Positions 6,183-13,055 of a stretch of 13,363 nucleotides of DNA are shown piece by piece. This DNA comes from Chloroflexota bacterium. GTDB lineage: Bacteria; Chloroflexota; Limnocylindria; Limnocylindrales; CSP1-4. Both the position numbers and the translations under genes were made by a program. Position 1 is the first letter of the stretch, and each line of letters begins with the position of its first letter. The stretch covers positions 1 to 13,363 of the forward strand of contig DAIDTV010000015.1 in NCBI GenBank assembly GCA_027457005.1, written 5' to 3'. The notes beneath the pieces were generated by a model. The model saw nothing but the letters and a program-made list of their open reading frames with translations. It had not been told where the DNA came from and searched no databases.

Positions 6183-6718
6183 CGATCGCCAGGCCCGCGA
6201 CCAACGCGGCGGCGACCAACACGGCGGCGCCTCGCGTTCACGCTGTCCGCCCGGCGGCACACCACCGGCGGACAGTCCGGCAGGCCGGCAGCTTCGCCAT
6301 CATCGGCGTCGCGAGCACCCTGGCCTACGTCGCCCTGTTCGCCATCCTTCGCACCACCTCGCCCGCCGCAATCGCCAACGCGATGGCGCTCGTCCTGACC
6401 GCCATCGGCAACACGGCGGCCAACCGCCGGCTGACGTTCGACGCGCAGGGACGCGACGGGCTCGCACGGGATCACGCGGCCGGGCTGCTCGCGTTCGCGA
6501 TCGCGCTGGCCATCACGACGGCGTCCCTCGCCGGCCTCGACCGCGTTGCGCCGGGTGCCGGCCGACCGGCCGAACTCACCGTCCTCGTGGCCGCGAACGC
6601 GCTCGCCACCGTCCTCCGCTTCCTGCTCCTCCGGCTCGCCCTGGACACGGACCGCCCGCGGCACCCCGCGGACGGCCGCCATGCAGGATGTACCCGCCCC
6701 GAAAGGACACCCCGATGA
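6158..6718 (+). CDS. GtrA-like membrane protein
   Basis: The 186-aa product has four predicted membrane helices, at about 45-64, 69-87, 107-127 and 138-160. The pattern FAIIGVASTLAYVALFAIL, then ANAMALVLTAIGNTAANRRLTF (NRRLTF at 89-94), is diagnostic of the GtrA family. Members are thought to help move polyprenyl-phosphate-linked sugars across the membrane, or to assist the transferases that use them, in O-antigen, teichoic acid or arabinogalactan modification. The first 40 residues are an Ala/Arg-rich cytosolic extension, so the true start could be later; the ATG at 6158 lacks a nearby ribosome site. The stop overlaps the glycosyltransferase start by 4 bp (ATGA at 6715-6718), so the two are very likely translated together and act in the same pathway. 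Confidence 0.82.
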   Translation: MAAEAWRAAIARPATNAAATNTAAPRVHAVRPAAHHRRTVRQAGSFAIIGVASTLAYVALFAILRTTSPAAIANAMALVLTAIGNTAANRRLTFDAQGRDGLARDHAAGLLAFAIALAITTASLAGLDRVAPGAGRPAELTVLVAANALATVLRFLLLRLALDTDRPRHPADGRHAGCTRPERTPR

Positions 6719-8754
6719 CTGCGATCACCCGGGACACGGGCGCAACCTCCGCCCGACCCGGCGTCCACCTTCGCGATCTCGTTCGCTCCCTGGCCGGCGA
6801 ACCCACCTGGGTCCTGCCGTCGTTCATCGGGGTGACCGCCGTTTCCGCCGTGCTCTACGTGTGGAACCTCGCCGCGAACGGCTACGCCAACACGTACTAC
6901 TCGGCCGCCGTGCTGGCGGCGTCGAAGAGCTGGTCGGCCTGGTTCTTCGGGTCCCTCGACGCGGGCAACTTCATCACCGTCGACAAGCCCCCGCTCTCGA
7001 CCATGCTGATGGGCCTGTCGGTGCGGGTCTTCGGCCTGAGCCCGTGGAGCATCCTGTTGCCGCAGGCGCTGGCCGGGGTGCTGACGGTGGCGCTGCTGTT
7101 GGTCATCGTGCGGCGCTCGTTCGGCCCGGTGGCGGCGGTCATCGCGGGCGTGGTCATGGCGCTCACCCCCGCCGCCGTCCTGATCTTCCGGTTCAACAAC
7201 CCCGACGCGCTCCTGACCCTGCTGCTCGTGGCGGCCGCCTGGGCGCTGCTCCGCGCGCTCGACCACGGCAGCCTGCGCTGGACCGCCCTCGCGGCCGCGC
7301 TCGTCGGGTTCGCGTTCCTGACGAAATACCTCGAGGCGTACCTGGTGCTGCCCGGGTTCGCGCTCGTGTATCTCGTCTCGGCCGGCACCTCGCTGCGGCG
7401 ACGCGTCGGCGGCCTCCTGGTCGCGGCGGCCACGGTGATCGTCGCGAGCGGCTGGTGGGTGGCAATCGTCCAGGCGATCCCGCTCGGCAGCCGGCCGTTC
7501 ATCGGCGGCAGCACGACCGGATCCCCGCTCGACCTGATCTTCGGCTACGACGGGCTGGGCCGGATCTTCGGCGGCAGCGGGCCCGGTGGTGGCGGCGGCG
7601 GTGGCGCGTTCGGCGGGACGGCCGGCCTGTTCCGCCTCTTCAACAGCGAGTTCTTCGGTCAGATCGCCTGGCTGATCCCGCTGGCACTCGCGAGCCTCGC
7701 CATCGGCCTCTGGCTGCGGAGGCGGGCCGGACGGACGGACCGTGGGCTGGCGGGCTACCTCCTGTGGGGCAGCACGCTGCTGACCCAGGCGCTCGTGTTC
7801 AGCTTCATGTCGGGCGTCATCCACTCCTATTACGCGGTCGCACTGGCACCGGGCATCGCGGTGCTGGTCGGTGCCGGCCTGGCCGACCTGTGGGCGCTGC
7901 GGTCCCGGTCCCCGCTTGGCGCAATCGCCCTGGCGGCCGCGTTCGTCGGCAGTGCCCTGTGGGGGATGGTGCTGCTCGAGCGGACCCCGGACTTCCTCCC
8001 GGCACTGGGGCCGGCGGCGGTCGCGCTCGCCGCCGTGGCGTCGGCCGTGCTGCTGGTCGCTTCGGCGCCCCAGCTGCGAACCACGCTCGGACGCGCGGCG
8101 CCGGTGGCGGCCGCCCTCGGGCTGGTCGCCGCGCTCCTGGCGCCGGCGGCGTACTCGCTGGCCACCGTGCAGACGTCGGTCACCGGCTCCGACCCGCACC
8201 CGGGCCCCGCTTCGGTCACGCTCGACGGCCGCGGCGCCGGTAGCGGGTTCGGCGGCTTCGCCGGGCCGGGCTTCGGCGCGGCAGGGAACGCAGGCACTCC
8301 TCCGACGCTGCCGTCCGGCACACTGCCGGCAGCTCCCGCTCAGCGGTCCGTCGGCTTCGGCGGCGGAGCCGGTCCCGGCACGGGCTCCGCCGACCCGGCG
8401 CTGGTGAGCTACCTGGTCGCGCACCAGGACGGTGCGACGTGGATCGTGGCCGTGAGCTCTGCGCAGAGCGCCGCCGGCATCGAACTGCAGACCGGTCTGC
8501 CGGTCATGGGGATGGGCGGCTTCACCGGCTCCGATCCGGCCCCCACCCTGGCGCAGCTCCAGCAGTACATCGCGTCCGGGAAGCTCCGTTACGTGCTCGT
8601 AGGCGGCGGAGGAGGCGGCGGCATCGGCGGCCCTGGCGGGCAGGGTGGGACGGCGTCCTCGGTCAACAGCTGGGTGACCGGCACGTGCACCGAGGTCGAC
8701 TACGGCGGGTCGGGATCGAGCTCCCTGTACGACTGCGCGGGCGCGGTCTCGTGA
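6715..8754 (+). CDS. GT39/ArnT-like membrane glycosyltransferase (YkcB-type) with glycine-rich loops
   Basis: The 679-aa product is a polytopic GT-C glycosyltransferase that moves a sugar from a polyprenyl-phosphate donor to an acceptor on the outer face of the membrane. An early external loop holds GNFITVDKPPLSTM with Asp90, the conserved acidic site of PMT/ArnT enzymes. RFNNPDALLTL (Asp164) and FLTKYLEAYLVLPG follow, as in YkcB-like proteins. About 11-12 helices span residues 38-490, and the last 190 or so residues form an external domain resembling the YkcA/B C-terminal domain (HQDGATWIVAVSSAQSAAG, GLPVMGMGGFTGSDP), ending with two cysteines (GTCTEV and LYDCAG) that may pair. Two glycine runs interrupt it, at about 285-303 and 628-645. 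AAAGGA lies about 7 bp before the ATG. The usual partner GT2 that makes the lipid-linked sugar is not in the window. Confidence 0.87.
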   Translation: MTAITRDTGATSARPGVHLRDLVRSLAGEPTWVLPSFIGVTAVSAVLYVWNLAANGYANTYYSAAVLAASKSWSAWFFGSLDAGNFITVDKPPLSTMLMGLSVRVFGLSPWSILLPQALAGVLTVALLLVIVRRSFGPVAAVIAGVVMALTPAAVLIFRFNNPDALLTLLLVAAAWALLRALDHGSLRWTALAAALVGFAFLTKYLEAYLVLPGFALVYLVSAGTSLRRRVGGLLVAAATVIVASGWWVAIVQAIPLGSRPFIGGSTTGSPLDLIFGYDGLGRIFGGSGPGGGGGGGAFGGTAGLFRLFNSEFFGQIAWLIPLALASLAIGLWLRRRAGRTDRGLAGYLLWGSTLLTQALVFSFMSGVIHSYYAVALAPGIAVLVGAGLADLWALRSRSPLGAIALAAAFVGSALWGMVLLERTPDFLPALGPAAVALAAVASAVLLVASAPQLRTTLGRAAPVAAALGLVAALLAPAAYSLATVQTSVTGSDPHPGPASVTLDGRGAGSGFGGFAGPGFGAAGNAGTPPTLPSGTLPAAPAQRSVGFGGGAGPGTGSADPALVSYLVAHQDGATWIVAVSSAQSAAGIELQTGLPVMGMGGFTGSDPAPTLAQLQQYIASGKLRYVLVGGGGGGGIGGPGGQGGTASSVNSWVTGTCTEVDYGGSGSSSLYDCAGAVS

Positions 8755-8892
8755 CGCCGGCCCTTCGGCCGCCCTCTGGCGAAGCCTGCCCGTGCAGGGC
8801 ACTCCGGCCGGAGGCAGCCCAAGGCGCGCCGCAGCGACTGGCTGAGCGGCGGCGCGTCGACCGTTCCGTGGGTCTGGCCGCCCGCGCGCGGG
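8755..8892. other. Structured intergenic region between the glycosyltransferase and kinase genes
   Basis: Several perfect inverted repeats lie in succession: CGGCC/GGCCG with a 4-nt loop (8758-8771), starting three bases after the glycosyltransferase stop; CCTGC/GCAGG with a 4-nt loop (8785-8798); the 12-bp palindrome CTCCGGCCGGAG (8802-8813); and the 12-bp palindrome CCCGCGCGCGGG (8881-8892) just before a -10-like box. The first two may end the upstream transcript; the last could be an operator. No T-run is present. Confidence 0.4.
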
Positions 8893-8894
8893 AC

Positions 8895-8900
8895 TACCAT
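8895..8900 (+). promoter_or_regulatory. Candidate -10 box for a leaderless kinase mRNA
   Basis: TACCAT (TAnnnT) ends 8 bp before the ATG at 8909, the position expected for a transcript beginning at the start codon. There is no ribosome site before this ATG, and no obvious -35. Confidence 0.33.
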
Positions 8901-8908
8901 GAGCCCGC

Positions 8909-10540
8909 ATGCACGCGCTGCAATCGGCGGCAGGACTCCGCCGCACAGACGCCCGGCGGCTGGCGCTCGTCGCGGGTGGCGTCCTGGCGGCGCTGGCAGT
9001 GTCCACCGCCGCGATCGCCCTGTTCCACGGCGTCCTCGGTGTACCGTACCCGGCTCCCGTGTACCTGCTCGCCGTGCTCGGCGTCGGCATGGCATTCGGC
9101 ACGATTCCGGCCGTCATCACGTCGGTCGCCGCGTTCCTCCTCTACGATTTTCTCTTCGTCCAGCCGCTCTACACGCTGACGGTCGCCGATCCCCTCGAGT
9201 GGCTCGACCTGCTGCTGTTCCTCGCGGTGGCGATCGCGATCGGGAGACTGGCCGCGCTCCTCGCGGCGCGTGCGCAGGAGGCCATCGAGCGGGCACGCGA
9301 GGCAGAGGCCCTCTTCGAGATCAGCCGGACCCTGGCGACGAGCGGCACCGTGGAGGCCGCCGCGCCCCAGGTGCTGGCGCGCCTGGTCTCCGCCACCGCC
9401 ATGGACCGCATCTGGCTCGCGCTCGGGCCCGGCCCCGGCGACGAGCACGTCGTGGCGGACAGCGATCCCGAGACTCCGCGGCCCGCGAGCGTGTGGCGCA
9501 TCGTGCTCGAACGATCGGCGCCGGAGGCCGCACCAGGATGGGTGCGCACGCACCTCGCGGGGCAGGCATACGGCGGGCCCGCGCCGGGGCAGGCACACGG
9601 CGGGCCCGCGCCGGGCTCGGCGGGCGCCCTGTACCGGGTCCCGATGGAGGTCGCCGGCGAGGCGCTCGGGTCGCTCTGGGCGACCCGCGGTGCGGATCGA
9701 TCGGCACCGGATCGCTCCGAGACCCGGATCCTCTCCGCAGCCGCCGACCAGCTGGGGCAGGTGGTCCGACGCGACCGGCTCGCCGCGGAGGCGACCGCCG
9801 CCGAGGTCGCGCGGCAGAGCGATCGCCTAAAGACGGCGCTGCTGGATTCCGTCTCCCACGACCTGCGGACGCCGCTCGCGACGATCCGCGCGTCCGCCGG
9901 CAGCCTCCTCGATCCCGAGATCCGGTGGTCGGCCGATGAGCAGCGGGCGGCGCTGCAGTCCATCGACGCGGAAGCCGAACGCCTGAACCTCCTGGTCCGG
10001 AACCTGCTCGACCTGAGCCGGATCGAGGGCGGCGCGCTGCACCCCGAGCTGGAGCCCCACGACCTGGACGAGATCGTGGGCGGGACGGTGGCGCGGCTTC
10101 ACCCCCGGGACAAGACGCTGACGGTCCGCGTCGCGCCCACGCTTCCACCGGTGCTGGTGGACGACCTGTACCTGGACGAGATCCTCACCAACCTGGTCGA
10201 GAACGCGGTCCGCCATGGGGGCAGCACCATCGTCGTGCGGGCCGCGTGTGTCGCGGATGCCCCTTTCGTCGAGCTGGTCGTCGAGGACGACGGCCCCGGC
10301 GCACCGGATGCGGCGCTGCCCCGCCTGTTCGACAAGTTCTTCCGGGTCGACCAGGCGAGGGGCACGTCGCGGCGCGGGATGGGCGTGGGCCTGGCAGTCG
10401 TGCAGGGCCTCGCGCGGGCCATGAACGGCGACGTGACGGCGCGGCGGAGCGATCTCGGCGGCCTCGCCGTGGCGGTGCGGCTGCCCGTGGCGCCGGAGGC
10501 GGATCTCGCCGCCCCGGGCTGGGACGAACCTCGCCCGTGA
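8909..10540 (+). CDS. DUF4118-GAF sensor histidine kinase (kinase half of a split KdpD)
   Basis: The 543-aa product matches the C-terminal half of classical KdpD. Residues 18-120 hold four short membrane helices of the DUF4118 domain (VYLLAVLGVGMAFGTIP, LLYDFLFVQPLYTLTVADP, LLLFLAVAIAIGRLAAL). Residues 130-290 look like a GAF domain. The H-box SVSHDLRTPLATIRASAG carries the phosphorylated His317. The ATPase domain follows, with NLVENAVRHGG (N box), VEDDGPGAP (G1), LFDKFFRVDQ (F box) and RGMGVGLAVVQG (G2). The N-terminal KdpD sensor and Usp domains are absent; they occur as a separate protein on the other strand (11220-12407). Its stop overlaps the next regulator by 4 bp, so kinase and regulator are a coupled two-component pair, presumably sensing K+ or osmotic state. 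A 27-bp tandem duplication interrupts the GAF region. Confidence 0.88.
   Translation: MHALQSAAGLRRTDARRLALVAGGVLAALAVSTAAIALFHGVLGVPYPAPVYLLAVLGVGMAFGTIPAVITSVAAFLLYDFLFVQPLYTLTVADPLEWLDLLLFLAVAIAIGRLAALLAARAQEAIERAREAEALFEISRTLATSGTVEAAAPQVLARLVSATAMDRIWLALGPGPGDEHVVADSDPETPRPASVWRIVLERSAPEAAPGWVRTHLAGQAYGGPAPGQAHGGPAPGSAGALYRVPMEVAGEALGSLWATRGADRSAPDRSETRILSAAADQLGQVVRRDRLAAEATAAEVARQSDRLKTALLDSVSHDLRTPLATIRASAGSLLDPEIRWSADEQRAALQSIDAEAERLNLLVRNLLDLSRIEGGALHPELEPHDLDEIVGGTVARLHPRDKTLTVRVAPTLPPVLVDDLYLDEILTNLVENAVRHGGSTIVVRAACVADAPFVELVVEDDGPGAPDAALPRLFDKFFRVDQARGTSRRGMGVGLAVVQGLARAMNGDVTARRSDLGGLAVAVRLPVAPEADLAAPGWDEPRP
9561..9614 (+). repeat. 27-bp tandem duplication inside the kinase GAF region
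   Basis: Two adjacent 27-bp copies (9561-9587 and 9588-9614) differ at one base, T versus C in GGCAGGCATACGG/GGCAGGCACACGG. They encode GQAYGGPAP followed by GQAHGGPAP, giving a flexible Gly/Pro insert. The reading frame is kept. Confidence 0.85.
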
Positions 10541-11241
10541 GTCCCAGGGGCGTGGCGCTGCTGCTGGTCGAGGATGACGCGCCGACGCGGCGCGCCGTGG
10601 CGGCATACCTGGAGAAGCACGGCTACCGGATCGACGAGGCGGCCGACGCCCGCGAGGCGCTCCGGGCATGGGAGGCGCGCCGGCCGGACCTGGTCCTGCT
10701 CGACCTGGGCCTGCCCGACCTCGACGGCGTCGAGCTGGTGCGCAGGATCCGACGCGAGGCAACCACCCCGATCGTGATCCTGTCGGCCCGTGGTGAGGAG
10801 CGGGACAAGGTCGCCGCGCTCGAGGCGGGCGCCGACGACTACCTCACCAAGCCGTTCGGCACCGAGGAGCTGCACGCCCGCATCCGCGCCGTGCTGCGCC
10901 GCGCGGCCGGCCCGGCGGCGGACGCCTCCGGCTTGCTCGTGCTCGGCCCGGTCTCCCTCGACATCGGCCGCCGCGAGGTCCGTGTCGGGGAACGTCCCGT
11001 CGAGCTGACGACGCGCGAGTACGAGCTCCTGAAGGTGCTCCTGTCGCAGCCGGGTCGCGTGGTGACCAGGCAGCGCCTGCTGCGGAGCGTGTGGGGAGCC
11101 GCGTACGCGGAGGAGGCGCACTACCTCCACGTGTACGTCAGCCGGCTGCGGCGCAAGCTCGCCGCGGCCGACCCGACCGGCGCCGCCGGCCGCATCATCG
11201 TGGCGGACCCGGGGGTGGGCTACCGCGTCGTGGACCGCTGA
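10537..11241 (+). CDS. kdpE: KdpE-type OmpR-family response regulator
   Basis: The 234-aa product has a complete receiver: acidic pair VEDD (13-14), phosphoacceptor Asp56 in LVLLDLGLPDLDG, Ser83 in IVILSARGEERDKVAALEAG and Lys105 in DDYLTKPF. ALEAGADDYLTKPFG is close to KdpE sequences. A winged-helix DNA-binding domain follows from about residue 135 (VELTTREYELLKVLLSQPGR, LRSVWG, HVYVSRLRRKL, VGYRVV). The GTG at 10537 was chosen because it overlaps the kinase stop as GTGA and leaves a normal short N-terminus; GTG at 10552 is also possible. In known systems phospho-KdpE activates kdpFABC under K+ limitation. Here the target operon is convergent, and the two arms overlap tail to tail by 22 bp. 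Confidence 0.88.
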   Translation: MSPRGVALLLVEDDAPTRRAVAAYLEKHGYRIDEAADAREALRAWEARRPDLVLLDLGLPDLDGVELVRRIRREATTPIVILSARGEERDKVAALEAGADDYLTKPFGTEELHARIRAVLRRAAGPAADASGLLVLGPVSLDIGRREVRVGERPVELTTREYELLKVLLSQPGRVVTRQRLLRSVWGAAYAEEAHYLHVYVSRLRRKLAAADPTGAAGRIIVADPGVGYRVVDR

Positions 11242-12407
11242 GGGTTCGTCGCCTCGGGCTGTTCGGCCGCGACGAGGTGGACCTCCACGCCGGGCAGCTG
11301 CTGCAGGAGCCGGTCGGCCAGCGAGTGCCGGAGCAGCCGGTCGACGACGGTCCGGGACTCCTGCACCAGCACCACGTGCGCGATCCGTCGAGAGCGGGCG
11401 ATCTCCAGGACCCCGGTGACGAGGTCGGGCGCCTCGAGGCGGACGATCTCGGCCCCCAGGTCCACCGCGTAGTCCACGTTCTCCTGGAGGTCCTGGCGCC
11501 GGTCGTGCGACATGCCCACCGATGGCGTCTCCACGGCCGCGGCGATGAGCAACGCGTGCAGCGCGCCCGACAGCGACGCGGCCCGACGCACGGCGCGACG
11601 GCAGGACCGCCGACCGTCGAGCACCACGAGCACTCGTTCGCTGACGGCCGGCAGCCTCCGGAGCCCGCGCTCGGTGACGATGTCCTCCAGCTGCTCGTCG
11701 ACCTGTCCCGCCACGAACCGCAGGCTCAGGTCGCGCAGCGCCGTGAGGTTCGGCTCGGTGAAGAACCGTTCGAGCGCGATCGCCGCGCGGTCGGGGGGAT
11801 AGACGTTGCCGTGGCGCATGCGCTGCCGGAGCGCGTGGGGGCTCATGTCGACCAGTTCGATCTCGTCCGCTGCCCGCACCACGGCGTCGGGGACGCGCTC
11901 CCGTACCGGGACGCCCAGGATCGTCTCGACCGCATCCGCCAGCGACTCGACGTGCTGGACGTTGCAGGTGCTCACCACGTGGATCCCGGCGTCCAGGATC
12001 AGGTCGATGTCCTGCCAGCGCTTCTCCCGTACCGAGCCCGGCACGTTCGTGTGGGCCAGCTCGTCGACCAGGGCCACGGCGGGCCGGCGGTCGATGACCG
12101 CCTGGGTGTCCATCTCCTCGACGACCACGCCCCGGTACTCGATCCGCGCCCGCGGCACGATCTCCAGGCCATCGAGCAGCGCGGCGGTGTTCCGCCGCCC
12201 GTACGTCTCCACGAAGCCGACCACGACGTCGGTCCCGCGATCGTGGCGGCGGTGCGCCTCCTCCAGCATCCGGTAGGTCTTGCCCACGCCGGGCGCCATG
12301 CCCAGGTACACGCGGAGGCGGCCGCGCTCACCCGGCTGCTCGGCCTGAACCCGGGCGAGCATCTCCTCACCGGTCGGCCGCTCTTCGTCCACGCGCGGCT
12401 CGGTCAT
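11220..12407 (-). CDS. kdpD: Stand-alone KdpD sensor/UspA-domain protein (N-terminal half of KdpD)
   Basis: The 395-aa product corresponds to the cytosolic N-terminal half of KdpD. GRLRVYLGMAPGVGKTYRML (Walker A-like GMAPGVGKT at 36-44), VVVGFVETYGR, VVVEEMDTQAVIDRRPAVAL, DELAHTNVPGS (115-125) and HVVSTCNVQHVESLADAV are strongly conserved KdpD blocks. From about residue 250 a UspA-type fold follows (ERVLVVLDGRRSCRRAVRRAA, then IAHVVLVQESR). It has no membrane helices and no kinase domain and ends at about the point where one-piece KdpD enters its membrane region. In known KdpD this part binds ATP and takes part in sensing. The ATG at 12407 has GGAGG about 11 bp upstream; the longer frame to 12569 adds only out-of-frame kdpC shadow. 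It starts 43 bp after kdpC, so it belongs to the kdpBC transcript and is regulated with the pump. Confidence 0.9.
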   Translation of the reverse strand: MTEPRVDEERPTGEEMLARVQAEQPGERGRLRVYLGMAPGVGKTYRMLEEAHRRHDRGTDVVVGFVETYGRRNTAALLDGLEIVPRARIEYRGVVVEEMDTQAVIDRRPAVALVDELAHTNVPGSVREKRWQDIDLILDAGIHVVSTCNVQHVESLADAVETILGVPVRERVPDAVVRAADEIELVDMSPHALRQRMRHGNVYPPDRAAIALERFFTEPNLTALRDLSLRFVAGQVDEQLEDIVTERGLRRLPAVSERVLVVLDGRRSCRRAVRRAASLSGALHALLIAAAVETPSVGMSHDRRQDLQENVDYAVDLGAEIVRLEAPDLVTGVLEIARSRRIAHVVLVQESRTVVDRLLRHSLADRLLQQLPGVEVHLVAAEQPEATNPQRSTTR

Positions 12408-12450
12408 CGGTCCCGCTCCCTCCGGCGAGCTGGGCCGCCCACGGGTGCCG

Positions 12451-13043
12451 TCATCGCAGCAGCCCGTCGAGCGCCAGGTTGACTTCCAGCACGTTGACGG
12501 TCGCGGCCCCCAGGAACCCCAGCATAGGGCCCTGCGTGTAGCGGTCGACGATCGCCTGCACCTGCGCATCGGTCATCCCGCGTGCCTTCGCCACCCTGGG
12601 AACCTGGTAGGCCGCGGCCGGGCTGATGTCGGGGTCGAGCCCGCTCGCCGAGCTGGTGACGAGATCGACCGGGATCGGCGCGTCACCGTTCGCCCTGCGG
12701 AGGGCGTCGACCCGCTGCGTCACCTCGTCGATGAGCACCTTCGACGTGGGCCCCAGGTTGGAGGCACCCGAGCTCATGGCGTCGTAGCCACTCGGGTTCG
12801 TCGTGGACACCCCTGCCGCCGAGGGACGGCCCCAGAAGTACCCCGGCCCGTCGAAGTACTGCCCGATCAACGACGAGCCGACCGCCTTCCCGTCGACGAC
12901 GATGAACGATCCGTTGGCCTGGGCGGGAATGCGACCTGGGCCACGGCGGTGACCGCGGCCGGGTACGCGATGCCGGTGATGAGCGTCAGCAGCGCCAGCA
13001 GCGCGACCGCCGGCCAGAGCTGCGTGCGGAGGAACCTGCGCAT
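12451..13043 (-). pseudogene. kdpC: KdpC, potassium-transporting ATPase C chain, split by a single-base frameshift
   Basis: From the ATG at 13043 the frame reads MRRFLRTQLWPAVALLALL, then TLITGIAYPAAVTAVAQVAF, the single membrane helix and start of KdpC. It then breaks at about 12924. The continuation, ending in TGA at 12451, reads PAQANGSFIVVDGKAVGSS, LIGQYFDGPGYFWGRPSAAG, then DPDISPAAAYQVPRVAKARG and VNVLEVNLALDGLLR, all strongly KdpC-like. Restoring one base in the plus-strand run GGGCGGG at 12921-12927 (to GGGCCGGG) joins the two parts into about 197 aa, the usual KdpC size. KdpC is the accessory subunit that stabilises the KdpFABC complex. GGAG lies about 10 bp before the ATG, and kdpB ends 12 bp upstream. 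The shift may be a sequencing error, since everything else is intact. Confidence 0.9.
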
Positions 13044-13055
13044 CGTCCGTCGCTC

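Noticed and set aside
6472..9120. A long 882-aa open frame on the minus strand opposite the glycosyltransferase
   Set aside because: It is full of Arg, Gly, Gln and Asp runs without domains and mirrors the codon pattern of the real GT39 gene on the plus strand; long antisense frames are expected at this GC content.
11091..12482. A 463-aa plus-strand open frame opposite the KdpD sensor gene
   Set aside because: The protein is His/Arg/Val-rich with no family features and lies exactly antisense to a strongly conserved KdpD sequence.
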